From NCBI GenBank assembly GCA_964036045.1, contig OZ038392.1, positions 22,966,090-23,030,089 of the forward strand: a DNA stretch of 64,000 nucleotides, given 5' to 3'. The translations under genes and the position numbers were made by a program. The DNA comes from Eutreptiella sp. 'Long Island Sound 2002' (lineage: Eukaryota > Euglenozoa > Euglenophyceae > Eutreptiales > Eutreptiaceae). This document shows, one piece after another, positions 58,966-64,000 of this stretch. The notes beneath the pieces were generated by a model. That model ran no database searches. It was not told the origin of the DNA and saw nothing but the letters and a program-made list of their open reading frames with translations. The stretch's first letter is position 1. Every line of letters starts with the position of its first letter.

Positions 58966-59188
58966 TGGGGGAGGCCACGTAAGTGCATCTGTCCCCCACA
59001 GGACTGCATGTCTGGCTCTGAGAGGGGTCGTGGACGGTTGGCGGGCGGGGTGGGCCCGGCCTGACACAGTGAAGACGCACGAGAAATCACGACGTATCAC
59101 GACTGGCCTCGAGCGTGGCAGTGCGTGTGGGCAATGTGTCCCACAGCTACCATCTTGAGGGTTTTTAGACTGGTGCCAGGTCACCAGG
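58966..59188. repeat. Z leader module, copy 3
   Basis: GGACGGTTGGCGGGCGGGGT, GACACAGTGAAGACGCACGA, CACGACTGGCCTCGAGCGTG and TTTTTAGACTGGTGCCAGGT in the standard order. Confidence 0.9.
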
Positions 59189-60027
59189 ATGTGGGTGGGT
59201 GGGTGGGTGGGTGTCTTTGATGTGGTTGGGTGGGTGGGTGGGTGGGTGTTCTTGATGTTGGGGGCTGGGTGGGTGTCTTTGATGTGGGTGGGTGGGTGGG
59301 TGGGTGGGTGTCTCTGATGTTGGGGGGTGGGTGGGTGTCTCTGATATGGGTGGGGGGGTGGGGGGGTGGCTGTCTCTTATGTGGGTGGGTGCTTGGGTGG
59401 GTGTCTGTTATTTGGGTGGGTGGGGGGCTGGGTGTCTCTGATGTTGGGGGGTGGGTGGGATTCTCTGATGTGGGTGGGTGGGTGGGTGTCTCTGGTGTCG
59501 GTGGGTGGGAGGGTGGGTGGGTGTCTCTGATATTGGAGGGTGGGTGGGTGTCTCTGATGTTGGGGGGCGGGTGGGCGTTTCTGATGTGGATGGTTTGGTG
59601 GGTGTCTTTGATGTGGGTGGGTGGGTGGGTGGGTGGATGGGTGCCCGGGAGTCTCCGATGTGGGTGGGTGGGTGGGTGGGTGTATTTGATGTGGGTGGGT
59701 GGGTGTCTCTGATGTTGGGGGGTGGGTGGGTGTCTCTGATGTGGGTGGGTGGGTGGGTGGGTGTCTCTGATGTGGGTGGGTCGGTGGGTGTCTTTGATGT
59801 GGGTGGGTGGATGGGTGTCTCTGATGTGGGTCGGTTGGTGGGTGGGTGGGTGTCTTTGATGTGGGTGGGTGGATGTCTCTGATGTTGGGGGGTGGGTGGG
59901 TGTCTCTGATGTGGGCGGGTGGGTGGGTGGGTGGGTGGGTGTCTCTGATGTGGGTGGGTCGGTGGGTGTCTCTTATGTCGGTGGGTGAGTGGGTGTCTCT
60001 GATGTGGGTTGGTTGGTGGGTGGGTGG
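59189..60027. repeat. GGGT-rich minisatellite array 4
   Basis: Same unit family as the other arrays. Ends at GGAGGAGGAGGAGG and the X module. Confidence 0.93.
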
Positions 60028-60395
60028 AGGAGGAGGAGGAGGAGGAGCGCCTGCCGTGGTCCCACGTACAGTGAGCCGTGGCGTTGTTCCTCGGGGGCCC
60101 CACGCAGGCTCTGCCGAGGGAGTCCTCCGTCTTACCTCCGCTAGAGTAAGACGAATCTCGTCGCACACCTGAGAACGCTCCTCCCAGCAGGCCGTCTGGG
60201 TCTAAGCGCCGGTGTACGACCACGCTACGGTCCGATCAGCTCTCCGGTCCCGGCCACTGACTGCCCCGATCTGTCCTGGATCCACCCGAGTCAGCGTTCC
60301 AAGATCAACGTGAGCTGAGAAGGTGTGGGTCTCCCGGGGCCTCACCCCCGACTTGAAAACGTCGCCGGGCTAAATAGAACGCGGCCCAGCACGAC
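60028..60395. repeat. X spacer module, copy 4
   Basis: Matches copies 1-3 from GCGCCTGCCGTGGTCCCACG through GAATCTCGTCGCACACCTGA and the CTCACCCCCGACTTG end, with scattered substitutions. Confidence 0.9.
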
Positions 60396-61365
60396 TATGC
60401 GCACTGCCGGTGGGCTGAGTACCGCCGGCGTCGCGAGTACGGTCACGCCACACGATCACGCGCACTGCCGGTGGCCTGGGTACCCCCGGGTTTTTGTGAG
60501 TGCGGGACGTGCGTCACGGCCATAGCACCACGTTGGTGCACCGCCGTGGAGGTCACCGACGACGCCCGGCCGCAAAGGCCGAGCCCAAACGACGAGCCCC
60601 ACGATACGTGTACCGAGACGGCACGTGACCGAGAAAATGGCACCACGATGGTGCCCGAGCGAGACGGCGACGTTCGTCAATGGCACGTGAGGCGGTGAGT
60701 ATCGCCGATGACACGTCACCTCTGCACGGGGTGTCACGGGGGTTGGCGGAGCGCCAGGTGCAGACCCTGCCATGGTGCCTCGAGTATTGGCCTGGAGGAC
60801 ACACCATGGCCAGGCTGGCGCACGAAGACTGTTTGGGCTGCGCCACGGTGGCGCCCTGCCCTGAAGGTTGCGCCATGACGGCGCACGTGTACGTTGACCG
60901 CACCACGGTGGTGCCACGTCACTGAACTGGCGCCACGTCGGCGCAGGGCTGTCTGGGCAGCGCCGCGGTGGCGTTCTGCCGTGAGGATTGCGCCACGATG
61001 GCGCACGTGTACGTTGGCGGCACCACGATGGCGCTCTGCCACTGAACTGGCGCCACGGAGGCATGGGGTTGGCCGGGCAGTGCCACGACGGCGCTGTGCC
61101 CCGAACACTGCGCCACGGTGGCTGCACCACGGTGGTGTGCTGCCACTGAAGTGGCGCCACGTTGGCGCTGGACTGTTTGGGCGGCGCCACGGCGGCGCTC
61201 TGCCAAGAAGGCCGCGCCACGACGGTGCTCTGCCCAGAAGGCCGCGCCACGACGGCGCACGGGTACGTTCGCGGCGCCACGATGGTGCCCTGCCATTGAG
61301 CCCGCGCCATGTCGGCGCAGAGCTTTCGGGGCAGGCGCCACGTTGGCGTCTGGCGGTCGGGGGGA
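60396..61365. repeat. Y hairpin minisatellite, copy 3
   Basis: Contains about 15 short palindromes at about 30-bp spacing, such as GCGCCACGGTGGCGC (60,840), GCACCACGGTGGTGC (60,899), GCGCCACGTCGGCGC (60,930) and GCGCCACGATGGCGC (60,989). The order of variants largely follows copy 2. Confidence 0.88.
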
Positions 61366-61573
61366 GGCCACGTATGTGCATCTGTCCCCCACAGGACTGC
61401 ATGTCTGGCCCAGGGAGGGGTCCTGGACGGTTGGCGGGCGGGGTGGGCCCGGCCTGACACAGGGAAGACGCACGAGAAATCGAGACGTATCACGACTGGC
61501 TTCGAGCGTGGCAGTGCGTGTGGGCAATCCGTCCCACAGCTACCATCTTGAGGGTTTTTAGATTGGTGCCAGG
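61366..61573. repeat. Z leader module, copy 4
   Basis: Same order of words as the other Z copies, ending TTTTTAGATTGGTGCCAGGT before the array. Confidence 0.9.
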
Positions 61574-64000
61574 TGGGGGTGGGTGGGTGTCTCTGATGTG
61601 GGCGGGTGGGTGGGTGGGTGGGTGGGTGTCTGTGATGTGGGTGGGTCGGTGGGTGTCTCTTATGTCGGTGGGTGGGTGGGTGTCTCTGATGTGGGTTGGT
61701 TGGTGGGTGGGTGGGTGTTTTTGATGTGGGTGGCTGGGTGTCATTGATGTTGGGGGGTGGTTGGGTGGGTGTCTTTGATGTGGGTGGGTGGGTGTCTCTG
61801 ATGTTGGGGGGTGGTTGGGTGGGTGTCTTTGATGTGGGTGGGCGGCTGTCTTTGATGTTGGGGGGTGGTTGGGTGGGTGTCTTTGATGTGGGTGGGTGGG
61901 TGGGTGGTGGTGTGTCTTTGATGTTGGGGGGTCGGTGGGTGTCTCCGATGTTGGGGGGTGGGTGGGTGTCTGTGATGTGGATGGTTTCTTGGGTGTCTTT
62001 GATGTGGGTGGGTGGGTGCCCGGGTGTCTCCGATGTGGGTGGGTGGGTGGGTGGCTGTCTTTGATGTGGGTGGGTGGGTGGGTGTATTTGATGTGGGTGG
62101 GTGGGTGTCTCTGATGTTGGGGGAAGGGTGGGTGTCTCTGATGTGGGTGGGTGGGTGGGTGGGTGGGTGTCTCTGATGTGGGTTGGTTGGTGGGTGGGTG
62201 GGTGTCTTTGATGTGGGTGGCTGGGTGTCTGTTGGGGGGTGGGTGGTTGTCTCTGATGTGGGTGGGTCGGTGGGTGTCTCTGATGTGGGTGGGTGGGTGG
62301 GTGTCTCTAATGTGGGTTGGTTGGTGGGTGTATGGGTGTCTTTGATGTGGGTGGTTGGGTGTCTCTGATGTTGGGGGGTGGTTGGGTGGGTGTCTTTGAT
62401 GTGGTTGGCTGGGTGGGTGGGTGGGTGGGTGCCCGGGTGTCTCCGATGTGGGTGGGTGGCTGGGTGGATGTCTTTGATGTGGGTGGGTGGGTGGGTGTAT
62501 TTGATGTGGGTGGGTGGGTGTCTTTGATGTCGGGGGGTGGGTGGGTGTCTGTGATGTGGGTGGGTGGGTGGGTGGGTGGGTGTCTCTGATGTGGGTGGGT
62601 TGGCGGGTGTCTCTAATGTTGGTTGGTTGGTGGGTGGATGGGTGTCTTTGATGTGGGTGGTTGGGTGTCTCTGATGTTGGGGGGTGGTTGGGTGGGTGTC
62701 TTTGATGTGGTTGGGTGGGTGGGTGGGTGGGTGGGTGCCCGGGTGTCTCCGATGTGGGTGGGTGGCTGGGTGGATGTCTTTGATGTGGTTGGGTGGATGG
62801 GTGTTTTTGATGTGGGTGGCTGGGTGTCTCTGATGTTGGGGGGTGGTTGGGTGGGTGTCTTTGATGTGGGTGGGTGGGGGGGTGGTTGGGTGTCTTTGAT
62901 GTTGGGGGGTCGGTGGGTGTCTCCGATGTTGGGGGGTGGGTGGGTGTCTGATGTGGATGGTTTCTTGGGTGTCTTTGATGTGGGTGGGTGGGTGGGTGGC
63001 TGTCTTTGATGTGGGTGGGTGGGTGGGTGTATTTGATGTGGGTGGGTGGGTGTCTCTGATGTTGGGGGGTGGGTGAGTGTTTGTGACGTGGGTGGGTGGG
63101 TGGGTGGGTGGTTGTCTTTGATGTGGGTGGGTGGGTGGGTGTCTCTGATGTGGGTTGGTTGGTGGGTGGGTGGGTGTCTTTGATGTGGGTGGTTGGGTGT
63201 CTGTTGGGGGCTGGGTGGGTGTCTCTAATGTTTCGGGGTGGGTGGGTGGGTGTCTCAGATGTGGGTGGGTCGGTGGGTGGGTGGGTGTCTCTGATGTGGG
63301 TGGGTGGGTGGGTGTCTGTGATGTGGGTTGGTGGTCGTCTCTGATGTTCGGGGGTGGGTGGCCGTCTCTGATGTTGGGGGATGGGTGTGTGTCTCTGATG
63401 TGGGTGGGTGGGTGGGTGGGTGGGTGGCTGTCTTTGATGTGGGTGGGTGGGTGCGTGTATTTGATGTGGGTGGGTGGGTGTCTCTAATGTTGGGGGCTGG
63501 GTGGGTGTCTTTGATGTGGGTGGGTGTCTGGGTGGTTCTGATGTTGGGGGGTGGGTGTGTGTCTCTGATGTGGGTGGGTGGGTGGGTGGGTGGGTGTCTC
63601 TGATGTTGGTGGGTGGGTGGGTGTCTTTGATGTGGGTGGGTGGGTGTCTTTAATGTTGGGGGGTGGGTGGGTGTTGTTGATGTGGGTGGGTGGGTGGGTG
63701 GGTGGGTGTTTCTGATGTGGATGGATGGGTAGGTGTCTCTAATGTTGGGGGGTGGGTGGGTGTTAGTTATGTGGGTGGGTGGGTGGGTGGGTGTTTCTGA
63801 TGTGGGTGGGTGGGTGGCTGTCTCTGATGTGGGGTGGTGGGTGGGTGGGTGGGTGTCTTTGATGTGGTAAGGTGGGTGTCTTTGATGTGGGTGGGTGGGT
63901 GTCTCTGATGTTGGGGGGTGGGTGGGTGGGTGTCTTTAATGTGGGTGGGTTGGTGTCTTTGATGTGGGTGGCCGGGTGGCTGTCTTTGATGTGGGTGGGT
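61574..64000. repeat. GGGT-rich minisatellite array 5 (continues past the window)
   Basis: At least 2.4 kb of the GGGT unit family. A composite unit of about 306 bp (GTTGGTTGGTGGGTG to GGGTGGATGTCTTTGATG, with GTGCCCGGGTGTCTCCGATG inside) is visible at about 62,318 and 62,624. No gene is called. Confidence 0.93.

Noticed and set aside
58350-61350. CRISPR-like look of the Y arrays (short palindromes with about 15-bp spacers)
   Set aside because: The genome is eukaryotic, the repeats are degenerate, and the spacers themselves recur. This is a hairpin minisatellite.

Overview
This is eukaryotic nuclear DNA, most likely from a unicellular alga with a repeat-bloated genome. The evidence is a gene with GT-AG introns, a tyrosine-recombinase retrotransposon, a non-LTR retrotransposon, and very large amounts of tandem repeat. 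The species cannot be named from the sequence. Elements of the same retrotransposon type are known from green algae (Kangaroo in Volvox), and huge PAS-domain kinases of this style occur in several algal groups.

Only one host gene is clear. It runs on the + strand from the left edge to about 17.6 kb and encodes a giant PAS-repeat histidine kinase. A single 10.56-kb exon holds at least 27 complete PAS units of 127 residues in an exact alternating A/B register (762-bp period). Five further exons add about 2.5 more PAS units, the HisKA phospho-acceptor helix (H-box CHELRTPLNG), the second dimerisation helix, and the start of the ATPase domain. The gene is open at the 5' edge and is lost at its 3' side where satellite DNA begins. 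Intron 5 carries a foldback-like element holding two convergent tRNA-like (A-box/B-box) sequences.

From 17.7 to 39.1 kb the window is mostly satellites: a 31-bp AT-rich array with an internal inverted block (17.7-23.5 kb), a GGGT-rich array with its flank, a LINE 3'-end fragment (25.1-26.1 kb), several short tandem arrays, weak exon-like fragments (26.3-28.9 kb), a 9.3-kb array of 41-bp dimers (29.1-38.3 kb), a 52-bp palindromic array and a 40-bp array.

From 39.15 to about 46.5 kb lies one degraded non-LTR retrotransposon on the - strand, with gag-like ORF1 pieces, an APE-type endonuclease, a reverse transcriptase and RNase H, broken by frameshifts and in-frame stops.

From 47.1 kb to the end there is a macrosatellite. 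A four-module unit (Z leader, GGGT array, X spacer, Y hairpin array) is repeated about 3.5 times in the same orientation. A 5,926-bp tyrosine-recombinase retrotransposon (51,797-57,722) sits in one X module. It has perfect split direct repeats (A1 ... B1-A2 ... B2), the order gag, YR, RT-RNase H, and no target-site duplication. The uninterrupted X copy at 48.2 kb shows the exact empty site. This element, the PAS amplification and the covarying hairpin array are the most notable contents.
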